Source: Pyropia haitanensis (Eukaryota > Rhodophyta > Bangiophyceae > Bangiales > Bangiaceae). Taken from it: a stretch of DNA of 64,000 nt. The notes below the pieces were generated by a model. That model saw only the letters and a program-made list of their open reading frames with translations. It was not told the origin of the DNA and made no database searches. The DNA is taken from contig SDUX01000002.1 in the NCBI GenBank assembly GCA_008729055.1, positions 4,615,874 through 4,679,873 on the forward strand, in the 5' to 3' direction. Both the position numbers and the translations under genes were made by a program. Of this stretch, positions 9,930-20,096 are shown piece after piece (the first letter of the stretch is position 1; each line of letters begins with the position of its first letter).

Positions 9930-12525
9930 TTGACAGTATCGTGCAGGGGTTGATCCGGGCGACTTTCGAGCGCGCATTCTTTGAACGCGGCTATCTGCAT
10001 TTGATCCATCTCAATCAGAATGAGGGTTCTAAAGTCGTGCGCCACATGTACTCAGACTGTGGCCAGGTCGATAAGTAACGCCTCGTACTTTGACTGCACA
10101 ATTGTTGGCCACCAAGTCCGAATGGGCAATCTCGGAGAGATTGAGGTTGAGGTGCAAACACACAGGAGAAGAGGCGCAGCGCATAGACAGCCCCAACGCC
10201 GAGATCGGCGGAGATACGGTCCGTTGCTGGTTCGTGCTCCTAGACGACGTTTGAAGGAGACCACGAGGTCTTGGTCCGGTGCTCGGGCCGTCCAGCGCCG
10301 CGGCAAGCGCGACGTTTACGGGACCCCGCCGCCCTTGCGCGCCTTTCCGTCGCCCCATGCACGCCAACCGGCCCTGCTTTGACTGAGGGTGCGGGCCAGA
10401 GCAAGGAGCAGCGGCAGGCTGCGCCCCGTCGGTGTGCCTGCCCACCGCCCGCGCTGGCTGGCGACAGCGCGTGACATGGCGCTGGGGTGTCTCCCGTCTG
10501 CCGTTGGCCAATGGGCTGCGACAGAGGCCACATCGGCAGCGCGCCGCCGGCGCCAAGGGCGCTGCCCATTGGCCAGCGTTGTAGTCCATTCGCCGGGGGA
10601 GGCGGCACGCCCGCGACACATGGCCCCGGCTGCTGCTCAAACGGGCCAGGCCGCCACCGGGTGGGGCCCGCCCTGTGCTCGAGGCGGCCGTCCGCCGCCA
10701 CCTCTGGCGCGTCTTGCCAGCCGCGGCTTGGAATCCGCCCCTCCGACAGTCCTGTCACGCCGTTTGGTTCTCGGTTGGGCGTCCTGCGCTAGCGTCTATG
10801 GGCGCCGACAGCCCCACATCTATGCAGCTGGGGAGAGCGGCCGGGCCGAGCACGTGGCGACGCCGATCAGATCTTCTCACAGACAGCGAGCACCCTCGCG
10901 TGTGCTGCATCGATTGCCAATCGAGCTCTGGCCCCTGCCATGAACACCCCGCCAGCCCGGCGACCGTTGATATTTTGGCGGAACCGTTCCGAGCCTCCTG
11001 AAGCCTGTTTGTAGTTGTCCCAGGGCGCGTGTCTGTGCTGGGATTGGAAGGGTGGAAGGGACAGGGCCAGCACGGATCTCTTTTCTGCCCCCCTTGCTTG
11101 GGGCAGCTCCGTGCCCCGCAGTGGTCGCCACGCGCGTTTTGACTGGTCCTCTGGGTGGCACCGACGAGTAAGAGGGGCGCGACAGAGGCCCGTAGGTGAC
11201 CCTGCCTTTCTGGGCAGCTGCTCGACTGGCCCCCCCCCCCCCCCTCGCTGCGACCAGAACGGGCCGCTACCGCCTCCCCCGCGGTGGGAGATGACCGACA
11301 TCCCTTTCACTCCGCCCGCACCCTGAGTTGTGCTGTCTAGAGCGCAGAGGGCATCATGCTGATAAGTCTTGGCGGCGCCTTATTGGTTCCTCGCCTCGGC
11401 CGCCGCTGTCCACTCGATGTTAAACCTGCCTCCTGGACGTGCTGGGCACCAGGTCGAGGGACATTTATCATTGGGGGCCTGGGCCCGTGTCTTGCAGGGG
11501 GGCACTCCCCAGCCGCGGCGGCGGCTGGCCAATGCCGCCCGGCCCCTCCCAGGGCCGCAACCATGTGGGCATGCGCCGCCTCCCCCCGCCCACCCGGTCC
11601 GCAGACTGGACCAACCGCGGGTTGACTGGGAGTGGTGCGCGTGGGGGGGGCAGCGTCGGCGCAACAGTCGTGGAGAATGGAAGGAGGCCACAACGCAAAA
11701 TGTCGTATCTCGGGGCCTCGCCACGTGTGGCCTCCGCGGCTGGAGGCGGCGTGAGCCACCCCCCCAGTTGGGGCCCTGCAGCTGCAAGGCCGCCGCCCAC
11801 CCGTCGGGGTGCGGGCGGCGGCGGCGGCGGCGGCGGCACGCCGTTGGCTGGCGCGCAGGTGGGGGGCGTCGACAGGGCCTGCCAGAGGGGGCACACGCGC
11901 GCGCGGACGTGCGCCGGGAGCGCGGCTGGGAGCGGCCGTGCCTGCGCGGCGCTGTGGCCGCCGGGAGGGGTGGCGGGGGGGGCCCCACAGGGCGTGCCCC
12001 GGCAGCCCGCCATCGACCCGCCGCCACCGCTCCTTCCGCCGTCGGTGGGGGGGGGGGGGGTGCGGGACGTCGTCTGGAGGCGGGAGAACGGGTGCCGTCG
12101 GTCGTACGCTGCCGTCGGTCGTGCGCGTGTGGGAAGTGTGGTTGGCGCACGGCCGAAGGAGTGCGCCACCGCCGCCGCCGTCTCCGCCGCCGCCGTCGTC
12201 TATGCCTGCCACAACCGCCCCCATCACAGCCACCGTTGCCCTCGTTACCGCATTCACCCCGTGTGCGTGAGAGGGCGTCTCTGTGGGGGGACAGAACAGT
12301 CAGTGGCATACCGTGTGCGGGTGCTTGGTGTTCTGTGTGACGTCGTCGAGACGTGCGGCCTGCTTCCCCCCCCTCTCGTAGCTTTGCTTTGTTATACCCC
12401 GTGTGCGCCTATTTTCCTCCATCCCCAACGTCCTCTTGGCGTCGTTGGCGATCTCTTCCTGCTGCGTCGGTGACCGTTGACGCGCTTGGCCTTCCGGGGC
12501 TGTGGAATTGAGCCCCATTGAGTTG
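9930..12525. other. Stretch without a recognisable gene
   Basis: Many overlapping open frames on both strands, as expected for GC-rich DNA, but none with a family motif. A lower-GC patch at about 9.88-10.26 kb has one short protein-like frame on the plus strand (MPIERTGIPCKIDSIVQGLI, ending at 10078) that I cannot assign. A run of C at 11230-11243 and one of G at 12049-12060 are typical of the window. The region just left of 12526 is likely promoter for the next gene. Confidence 0.4.
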
Positions 12526-14352
12526 ATGGAGCCTGGCCGCGAACGGTTCTCCCCACGGGCCGTGTGGCGTGGCGTTGGTGAGCTGCCTGCACCGGCCATG
12601 GGGCCCGCCCCTGCTGCCACGGTGGGAGCCGCCAAGGGCCCGCTGCGGCCGGCGCCGCCACCGCGGCGGTTGCCGTCTGCGATGGAGCTGCTTTGCCGTG
12701 CTGCGGCGGCCGCGGCGGGTGAGTCCACGCCCGAGCCGACACCGGCGCCGGGCTCAGTGCTTCCACCCATCTCGGCACGGCTGCCATCGCCGACGTCCAC
12801 GTCGGTGGCGCCGCTGCCGCCGCCGCCAACGCTCGTGCCGCCCCCGCCTATGACACTGCATCGGCCAGCGGCGGCCAAAGCGGCTGTCAAGGACAAGAGT
12901 GACCCAGGCACGCTGCTGCGGGGGCCTAAGGCAGCCGCCGAGGACGGCCGCCCGCCGGCGGCGCCGACGGGCGGCCGTGGCAGTTCGCAGACGACGGCGG
13001 CTACACCGACGGGCGGCCGGACTAGCGGGAGTATCAAGCGCAGTGAACCTTCTCGGACGGTGGGGCGTGATGTTTCTGCGGAGCCGCTGCCGAAATCGGA
13101 CGTCCCACTTCTGCCTGCCCCGGTAGTGTCTTTTTCGCCCGCCCCCGCGGCACCGGACGTTGCTGCTCAGCCGCCACCGTCGCCGGCCCCGGCGGCCGCG
13201 TCCAAGAACCGTCGTCGCCGTCGACCGGTGTCGTCGCCGGCGCCGTCCCCGGGTTCCCGGTCGCCTGCTACCCATCCTTCATGCCACTCGCCGGCGCCGT
13301 CTGCGGCAGCCTTTCCCACAGCGTCGGTATCGGTCAAGAAGCGCAGTGTCGCTTCGCCGCCGCTGTCGGCACCCGTGTTGCCTACCACTGAGCGATCGAC
13401 CGCATCGGCAGCTGCCAAGCCCCCGGCAGCGGAGCCGGCGACCAAGCAATCCAAGAAGCGATCTGCTCCTACCGATGGGGTAGGCAGCCGCTCGGGCCGT
13501 GTGGTGGCGGCACGGGTGGCACCCTGCATTTCGTCGCCTGGCATGGCGGCCGCAGCGGTGGCGGCCAGTGCTGCCCCGATCGCCACATCGAAGCCGCCGA
13601 CACCGGTGGTTGCAGCGGTGGCGAGCGGCAAGGCCTCTTTGTCATCTCACGCCAACAAGGGGAGGGCCCTGTCGGCGAAGGCTCCTGAAGGTGTCTCGCC
13701 GACGCCGCAGGTGTCGTTTGTTTCTGCCGGTTCGCAGCCATCGCCGGCTATGCCGACCGGGCACGCCAGCGTGAATCGCATTGTCGCGGCGGGGGTGCCG
13801 CTTGCGCCTGGTACGCAAGTAGCAGCTGCGTCGTCGCCGATGCTGGGTACACCGGTGGGGATGGGCTACACACAGACGCCGGCGGTGTACGGTTGGGCGC
13901 ATCACCCTGGGGGTTGGGCGAACCAGCAGGTGCATGCCCACGCACAGGCGCACGCCCATGCTCAAGCGCAGGCTCACGCCCATGCGCAGGCGCAGGCACA
14001 GGCGCAGGCGCAGGTGCAGGCGCAGGCACAGGCGCAGGCGCAGGTGCAGGCGCAGGCTGCGCGGGCGCATGCGAAGGCGGCACAAGCTCAAGCGGAGGTG
14101 AAGGCGGCACGGGCTCAAGCGGAGGCGCAGGCTCAAGCGGAGGCGCAAGCGGCGCAAGCTAAAGCTGAGGCGCAGGCGGCGCAGGCCAAAGCTGAGGCGC
14201 AGGCCAAGGCTGAGGCGCAGGCTCGTGCTCGGGCACGAGCGCAGGCGGAGGCGGAGGCTCAAGCTCAAGCGCAGGCTGAAGCCCACGCACAAGCGCAGGC
14301 GCTGGCTCATGCTCAGGCGCAGGCGCAGGCGCAGGCGCAGGCGCAGGCTCAA

Positions 14353-14411
<59 letters not shown>

Positions 14412-14937
14412 AGCTCAAGCTCAGGCTCAAGCTCAAGCTCAAGCCCATGCTCATGCGCAGGTGCAGCACCAGCAGCATCAGCAGCACCAGCAGCACCAGC
14501 AACAACAACAGTACGCCATGGCAGTAGCGCACGCGCATCGTGTGGCGTACATGTCTCAAGTTGAGCAGCAGCAGCGGGAGTTTGCGTTTGCCTACGCCAT
14601 GGCCGTGCAGCACCAGCAGCATCAGCAGCAGTATCCGACGCAGCCGCAACCGGCTATGGCGTCGCACCCGCCCTATGTGCAGGCTCACGTGGAGCAGCGG
14701 CATGTGTATCCGGCGGGTTGGTCGGCGGCCTCGGTGGCGCCGGTGGGCTCTCAGCTCGCTCCAGCGGCCTTTTCCCCGCCTGTATCTAATGCATGTGTGC
14801 CGGCGGCGGGGATGGTGCCGCTGGTTGCAGCCATGACGACTGTGGGCGCTAAGCGCCCGCTGGCGTCTGTGAACCCGGCTGTTCAGCCGGCGTCCAAGCG
14901 GCGAGGTGCGGACGGAACTGTACAGTTCATATCCTAG
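12526..14937 (+). CDS. Low-complexity Pro/Ala-rich protein with long Ala-Gln repeat and Gln/His-rich segment
   Basis: A single open frame of 803 codons from the ATG at 12526; the frame also extends to a GTG at 12502, but ATG is preferred. The N-terminal half is rich in Ala, Pro, Ser and Val with scattered Lys/Arg clusters (for example SKNRRRRRP and KQSKKRSAP), which look like nuclear localisation signals. From about 13950 to 14460 the protein is almost pure Ala-Gln with some His, Glu, Lys and Arg, encoded by GCTCAG/GCGCAG hexamers. Then come Gln/His-rich stretches ([10 protein letters not shown]), a Tyr/Met-containing segment and a basic end ([12 protein letters not shown], stop). This composition resembles disordered coactivator or RNA-binding proteins, but no folded domain is recognised. 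The uninterrupted frame through the repeat, and the switch to pyrimidine-rich low-GC sequence right after the stop, support a real gene. Confidence 0.65.
13950..14460 (+). repeat. Coding hexanucleotide array (GCNCAG)n
   Basis: About 85 tandem hexamers of the form GCG/GCT/GCC-CAG/CAA. The most homogeneous block, at about 14346-14412, is a run of GCTCAG. The array is in frame with the host protein throughout and gives alternating Ala-Gln. Alternative frames read as Leu-Arg or Ser-Gly repeats and are shadows. Less regular units at the left edge (GAG, CAT, AAG and CGG codons) look like older diverged copies. Confidence 0.9.
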
Positions 14938-15190
14938 ACACACACGAGTGTATGGTTGTGGCGTCTGTTCTGCTCGTATCGTCGTTCTTCTATTTGTCTT
15001 CTTGTCTCTTCATCTCGTCTTGTTCTCTATCGTCGTCTATCTATTTTCTTCGTGTTTCTTGGCATGCCGTTACCATGTCATCACAGGCGACAGTTTTGGG
15101 GGTGTTGTGTGCGCTTTGCTGTTTCATGACTACCATCTCTTGCGGGCCTCATGCGGACCGTTCATGCACATAGAGCACTTGTTTGTTAGT
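14938..15190 (+). other. Pyrimidine-rich probable 3' untranslated region
   Basis: Directly after the stop of the Ala-Gln protein the sequence becomes T/C-rich and much lower in GC (many TCGTC, TTGTCT and TTCTT words). This contrast with both flanks fits a 3' UTR or terminator region. No exact AATAAA was seen. Confidence 0.4.
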
Positions 15191-17049
15191 TTCCAGGTGC
15201 GTGCGTGCGCGAAGACTGCCTGTTGGGCGTCTGGGACAGGGTACAACCCGCCCCGCCCGTATGTGCGAGGACAACTGTCTGTCTACCCGCCCTGTCGTGG
15301 AGTCGCAGCGCGGATGCCCCTCTCGTGTGCCGCGTACGCGCTGCGCCGACCGGGCCGCGGGGCGGCGGCCGGCGAGACGCGGCCCAGGGCTGCCTGTCCC
15401 CTGCAGGAGAGTCGGGTGGCCACCGCTAGCCGCACAGCCGTGACTGGTGGCGGACAGGCACGCCGCGGCTGGGCAGCCAATCCGCGGCCCCGCCATTCCG
15501 TCCCCCCGTTCCGCTCCTTCCGGCGCGCGCCGACACGCGCAGCCACGCGCCCTCGGGGCGCGGCCGGGGGCAATCACCACTGGGCGGGCCACCCCACCGC
15601 ACGGGCACCCCGGGGGGGTGGTGCTCGTGGCCCCTCGGAGGCGTCCGGGGGGGGGGGGGCTGCTCGGGCCCATCCCAGGGAGGGCGCCGAGTGTCGAGTC
15701 CCCGGCCCGCAACCCCCCCCCATCCACCTCCCCCCCGCCACGCCAACCGCGGTCCCAGACGCCACCAATCCGCCTCCCTTGCCACCCGCCGGTCCGCGAC
15801 ACGACGCATTTCCTCGTGCCGCTTGCGGACGAGGAGGGCTGTGGGGGCGGGACCATCGCCGCCTGGCGCGATTGGCGGGCGGCGTGCGGCCGTTGCCAGG
15901 CCATGCACCGTGTCAGACGTCGGCGGGGGCAGGAGACCACACCCTCTCTGAACTGCAGTGGAATGGGGGGGGATGTGGCCGAGGTGTCCGAGGGCCCCGA
16001 GCCCGTACAGAGAATCTTGGACCGATTTGGGGGCCCGAAAAGATATCCTCTCGGTCCGATGTGGGGTGAATGTCGGATCTCCGAGGTGAGGGGATGATGA
16101 CCGGAGCAGACACGTTGCACGAGGCGAGCACCCCCAGGGTGGCGAGGTGCCGCTGGGGTACGCGGATGTCCGTCCTCGCACCCGCTGGCCCCCCCGGTAG
16201 GAAGGACCTTGCCGGGCGCGGAGGTACTCGGCCTGACAAACAGCGCATGTGCCTCCCCCTCCTCTCTTTTTCTCTTTGTCAAACCATACGTCCCGCGCCG
16301 GTGGTCGCGGCTGTGGGTGGCCAGTGCTGGCCGCCGCGTCGACGTGACGGGGTGGCCTGACCCGCTGCGTCAGCAGAGGCGGCAGCGACTGCCAGCAGAG
16401 GTGGTGGCGGCGGCGGCTGGGGCGGCGGCCTCTCGCCGTCGCTTCCAGGGGGCAGATCTCCACCAGCGGGGAAGCAACGGCGGCGGAGAGATGGAGGGAA
16501 GGGGGCGCGGGGAAGGGCACCACGCGGCCGTCATGGCCGCCGATGGCGGCCGCGAGCAGGAGGAACCGTGGCGGGGATGCGCGCCACCGCGCTGTCCGCG
16601 GGCGACGGTGGCCGCCGCCGCTGCCAAAGCGGCGGCTCGACGGCGGCAGCAAGGGACTGCTACGGCGCCGTGGCGGCGTCCGTTGCCGCCACCTCCCCGC
16701 GTCGACCGCGACCAAGGGGTGTCCCGACGGCAGTCGCGATCCGCCGTGCCGCCGGCTCGGTCGGGCGGGCCGGGGCGCCCTCGGCCCGTGGCGGCGCCTC
16801 GCGGGCGCGGGCGCCCCCCCCCCCCCCTCGCCCCGCCGCCGCCCCGCCCCGCCGCCGCGCTGCGGGCGGCGGCGGCCGGCAGCCGCGCCGGTGCGGCGGG
16901 CCTGTCGGGGGGGGCGGCGCCCCCCCTCCCCCCCCCCCCCCCCTCTTCCCCGCCGACCGCGCCCGCCGGGGGCGCGGATCGGGGGGCACCCGCCGCCCCC
17001 CGCGCCCGCGCCCGTGGCGGCAGCGGCGGCGGCGGCGGCGGCGACGGAG
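15191..17049. other. GC-rich stretch without a resolvable gene
   Basis: Long open frames exist on both strands (one minus-strand frame spans 15426-18248), but their translations are Arg/Pro/Ala low complexity with no motif. From about 16.8 kb the plus strand becomes a mix of C-runs, G-runs and GGC/GCG triplet runs. The upstream part of the next gene may begin in here (in-frame ATG at 16543), but nothing before 17050 is convincing. Confidence 0.4.
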
Positions 17050-17050
17050 A

Positions 17051-17085
<35 letters not shown>

Positions 17086-17940
17086 ATGGCCGCGGCACCC
17101 GCGGCGGCGGCGGCGCCCGCTCTCGCCCCCCCCCCCCTCCCCCCCCCGCCGGCGGCCGCCGCGGACGTGGAGGCGGCGCGGGACATCGCGGCGCTGCTCG
17201 CCCTCTCCACCGCCGCCCGCTCGGCGGTGGCCGCCGCCGCCGCGCGCGGCGCCTTCACCCCCGCCCTGCTCGTCGCGGTGGAGGCGGACGCGGCGGCGGC
17301 GGCGGCGCTGGCCGGGCGCGCCCTCGGCGCCCTCGTCCCCCCCGTCCGCCTGGGCGCGGTGCTCGACGGGTGGGGGGGGGGCGGGGGGGCGGCCCCCGCC
17401 GCCGCCGCCGCCGCCGCCGCCGACGGCGGCGACGAGGACGAGGGGTGGGGGGGGGGGGCGGCGGCGGCGGCTCGGCGCTGCCGCCGCTGCCGCCGCTGCC
17501 GCCGGCGGCGCTGCCCGTCGGGGAGCTCCTCCGCGCGTACGCGCTGCGGGACGCGCTGGAGGACGCGCTGGTGCACATGAACGTGCTGCCGCCGGCGGCG
17601 GCGGCGGTGGCGGGCGCGACGCGCCCGTTTGGCAAGCCGACGCCGGCGGAGCGCGTCGCGGCGGGGCTGGCGGCCATGGACGCGGCGGCGGCGGCGGTGG
17701 CGGCGGCGGGGGGGGGGGGGGTGGGGGGCGACGCCGCCGCCGCCGCCGCCGCCGACGGCACCGTCCTGGCCGGCGGGCGGGGCGGGCGGGGCGGGCCCGC
17801 CGCGGCGGCCGCCGCCGCGGCCGAGACGGCGGCGCTGGCGTCCCGACGGGCGGCGCTGGAGGCGGCGACGGCCCTGCCCGCCCTCCTCCGCGGCCTCGAC
17901 ACGGCGCTGCTGCACACCGGGCGGGTGCACAAGGTCACGG
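17050..17940 (+). CDS. Unrecognised Ala-rich helical protein, frame change at a G-run
   Basis: From the ATG at 17050 the translation becomes ordered after a Pro/Ala leader: DVEAARDIAALLALSTAARS, GAFTPALLVAVEADAAAA, LGALVPPVRLGAVLDGW. At a run of 12 G (17447-17458) this frame turns to Arg repeats and the next frame becomes protein-like: LPVGELLRAYALRDALEDAL, VHMNVLPPAA, RPFGKPTPAERVAAGLAAMD, then SRRAALEAATALPALLRGLD and TALLHTGRVHKVTG. Two ordered segments meeting at one homopolymer argue for a single gene with a length error at 17447-17458. The end is not fixed; readable protein fades at about 17940, where an intron could start (CACAAGGTCACG). An in-frame ATG at 16543 could extend the leader. 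No family is recognised. Confidence 0.4.
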
Positions 17941-18424
17941 GGACGCGCAGTGGCTCGGGGCGGCCGCAAGTGGTGGTCGCGGGCGGCGGCCACCATGGGC
18001 GTTGGCAGTGGCGGGTGGTGGCGGCGGCCCGCAAGCCACCGGCAAACACGGGCGCTGGCAAAAGAAGGGCGGAAAGCGGCACCGGTTCCGGCCCGCGGCA
18101 GCAGACAGCGACGGCGACGGGTCGGGGTGGCGACGGCGGCGGCGATGGCGCCCGAGGCAGGGCGGCCACGGCGACAGCCCGAGCGGCGCAAACCGTGACG
18201 CCCACCCCTGGGCCAGCGGCGGCGGCCGCCGCCTGCGCCCGCCGCCATGTCGCGCGGCCAACAACAAGCGCGCTAGCAGCCACCCCGCCTCCCATCCCCC
18301 CATCCTCCTTCCCCCCACCCAGCACTCGCCGCTCCCCATCCTCCCTTTTGGCCCCTCCCCCACCGCTCGCCCACCCACACACCGCCGCGGCCCGCGCCGC
18401 CGCGCCACGACAGAAACAGACGCA

Positions 18425-18575
18425 GAGGAAGAGGACTCCCGCACCGCGCGCCGCCGCCGCCGCGTGCGCGGCGCGTAGGGCGGCGAGCGCGGCGTGCAGC
18501 GTCGCCGGCCGCACGTGCACGTCAGAGAGGAGGAAGAAGGGGGGGGGTGTACCCGCCATCTCCGCCGACCCCGCC
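18425..18575 (-). CDS. Possible metallophosphoesterase exon (partial)
   Basis: On the minus strand a short segment reads PPPFFLLSDVHVRPATLHAA, then ALAALRAAHAAAAARGAGVL and FL. This has the shape of the first block of calcineurin-like phosphoesterases: a hydrophobic strand, D-x-H metal ligands (SDVHV), a helix, then a second strand (GVLFL) that normally leads into GD. The expected GDFWH-like second motif does not follow, and I could not find it in the next 1 kb in any minus frame. It could be a lone exon, a gene fragment or chance. A C-run sits just before FFLLSDV. Confidence 0.3.
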
Positions 18576-20096
18576 GCCGGCGCCGGCGCCGCGCCCGCCG
18601 CCGCGGGCGCCCCCGCTGTCGCCGCCGCCGCGCGGGTCCCCGCCGCCGCCCCCGCCGCCGCCCGCCGCGCGCGCGTGGCGGCGGCAGCGGCGACGGCGGC
18701 ACCCGCGGCGGCAGCGGCCACGCCACGCGTCTCCCCCCCAAGCGGCGGCGCCACCGACGGCGCCCCTTCCCTCGCCCCGCCGACGGCGCCGTTCTCGGCC
18801 GCCGCGCCGACGGCGCCATTCTCGGCCGCCCCGCCGCGGCCGGCGGGCGCCCGCCCCCCCGCGGCTGGCGGGCACCCCCGCCGGCGCTCCGCGCACCACC
18901 ACCCCCCCCCCTACCGCCGACGCCCCCACCATCGCCGGCGCCGGCGCCGCTGCCGCCGCCGCCGCCGCCGCCACGACCACTGCAACCGCCGTCTGTCCCT
19001 GTGCGGCCGCCGCACCCGTGGGGGGGTGAAGCCGCAGCGGGAGCGGGGGGGCAGCGATGCGGGGTGCGGCGGCTCTCGCCGGACGCCCGCCATCCGCGGC
19101 GGGCACCCGCGTGTCAACGCCGCCACCACCGCCGCGGCAACGGCGGCCGCGGCCGCCGCCCTGACAAGGGGGCTGGCGGCCACGGGCGGGATCGGGGAAG
19201 GAGGAGACGCGCATCGCGACAGCCCACGGCTCGGAGGGTTAGGCGGCGACAATGGCCACCGCAACTTCCCCGACTTGATGCCGCTCCCGCTGGCCACAGG
19301 TCACCCCGATGGCTGCGTCGGAGCACGGGGGCGCCCCAGCATCGTCGCCGCACGCCCCTCCGCATACCAACACAAACGCCGCCTCGTCGGCGGCGTGGGC
19401 TGCAGCGGCGACCGACCTCGTCGTGATCGACGCTGCCGCCGCCACCGTTCGCACCTCCACCCACGGCGCGTCGCCGTGGTCGGCACCCGCCGCACCCCTA
19501 TCAACAGCGTCGCAGGGGGCGGCGGATTCAGCCGCTGCCCCTCCGCCGCCCAGGACTTGCTGCCGCGCGGGGGGGGGTCAACACGGCGCTGTCGTCGGAC
19601 GCCAGCACACCCACCCCACCAACGCCGTCTTATCGGGCGCGTGCCGTGGCAGCGCCAGGGCGGCCGCACTGCCGCGAGCTCGGGTGGGGGGCGGCACCCC
19701 GGCTTCGATGCCACGCGCCGCCGCCCCCGCCATCCGCCTGGCCAGCCGCCGCCGCGCGCCTCGGGTCGCCGCCGCCGCACGCGTCGGCCGCTGGGGAGCA
19801 GCGGCGACGGCGGCGGCCGCCCCTGGCCGCGGCGGCGTCGACCCCGCCGCCGCTGCCGCCGCCCCGGTAGGCGTAGACGGTCCAGGCCCCCGGTCGGGAA
19901 GAGCGGAGAGAGACGTGCGTCTCGGGCCGCCGCCGCCCCACACGCCGGCCGGGTGCCGCCGCCGCGCCTGGACGGCCGCCGCAGGCATAGACACAGTGGT
20001 TGCGACGCCTTGCATTGGGTTGCCGTCGCCTCCGCACCGCGTCGGGGGCCGCGTCCGTCCGGGTAGGGACCGTGGCAAGCAGATCCGCTGCCGGGG
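18576..20096. other. GC-rich stretch without a resolvable gene
   Basis: GCC/GGC triplet runs and Pro/Arg/Ala frames on both strands. No motif-bearing frame was found. Both 3' and 5' flanks of neighbouring genes could lie here. Composition becomes less extreme from about 20.05 kb, where the minus-strand gene ends. Confidence 0.4.

Noticed and set aside
13950..14460. CRISPR-like or satellite array
   Set aside because: The unit is a hexamer kept in one reading frame of a larger ORF, with no spacers and no associated genes.
15426..18248. 940-residue minus-strand open frame
   Set aside because: The translation is Arg/Pro/Ala low complexity with no motif and lies opposite better protein-like sequence at 17.05-17.94 kb. 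Long open frames are expected by chance at this GC content.
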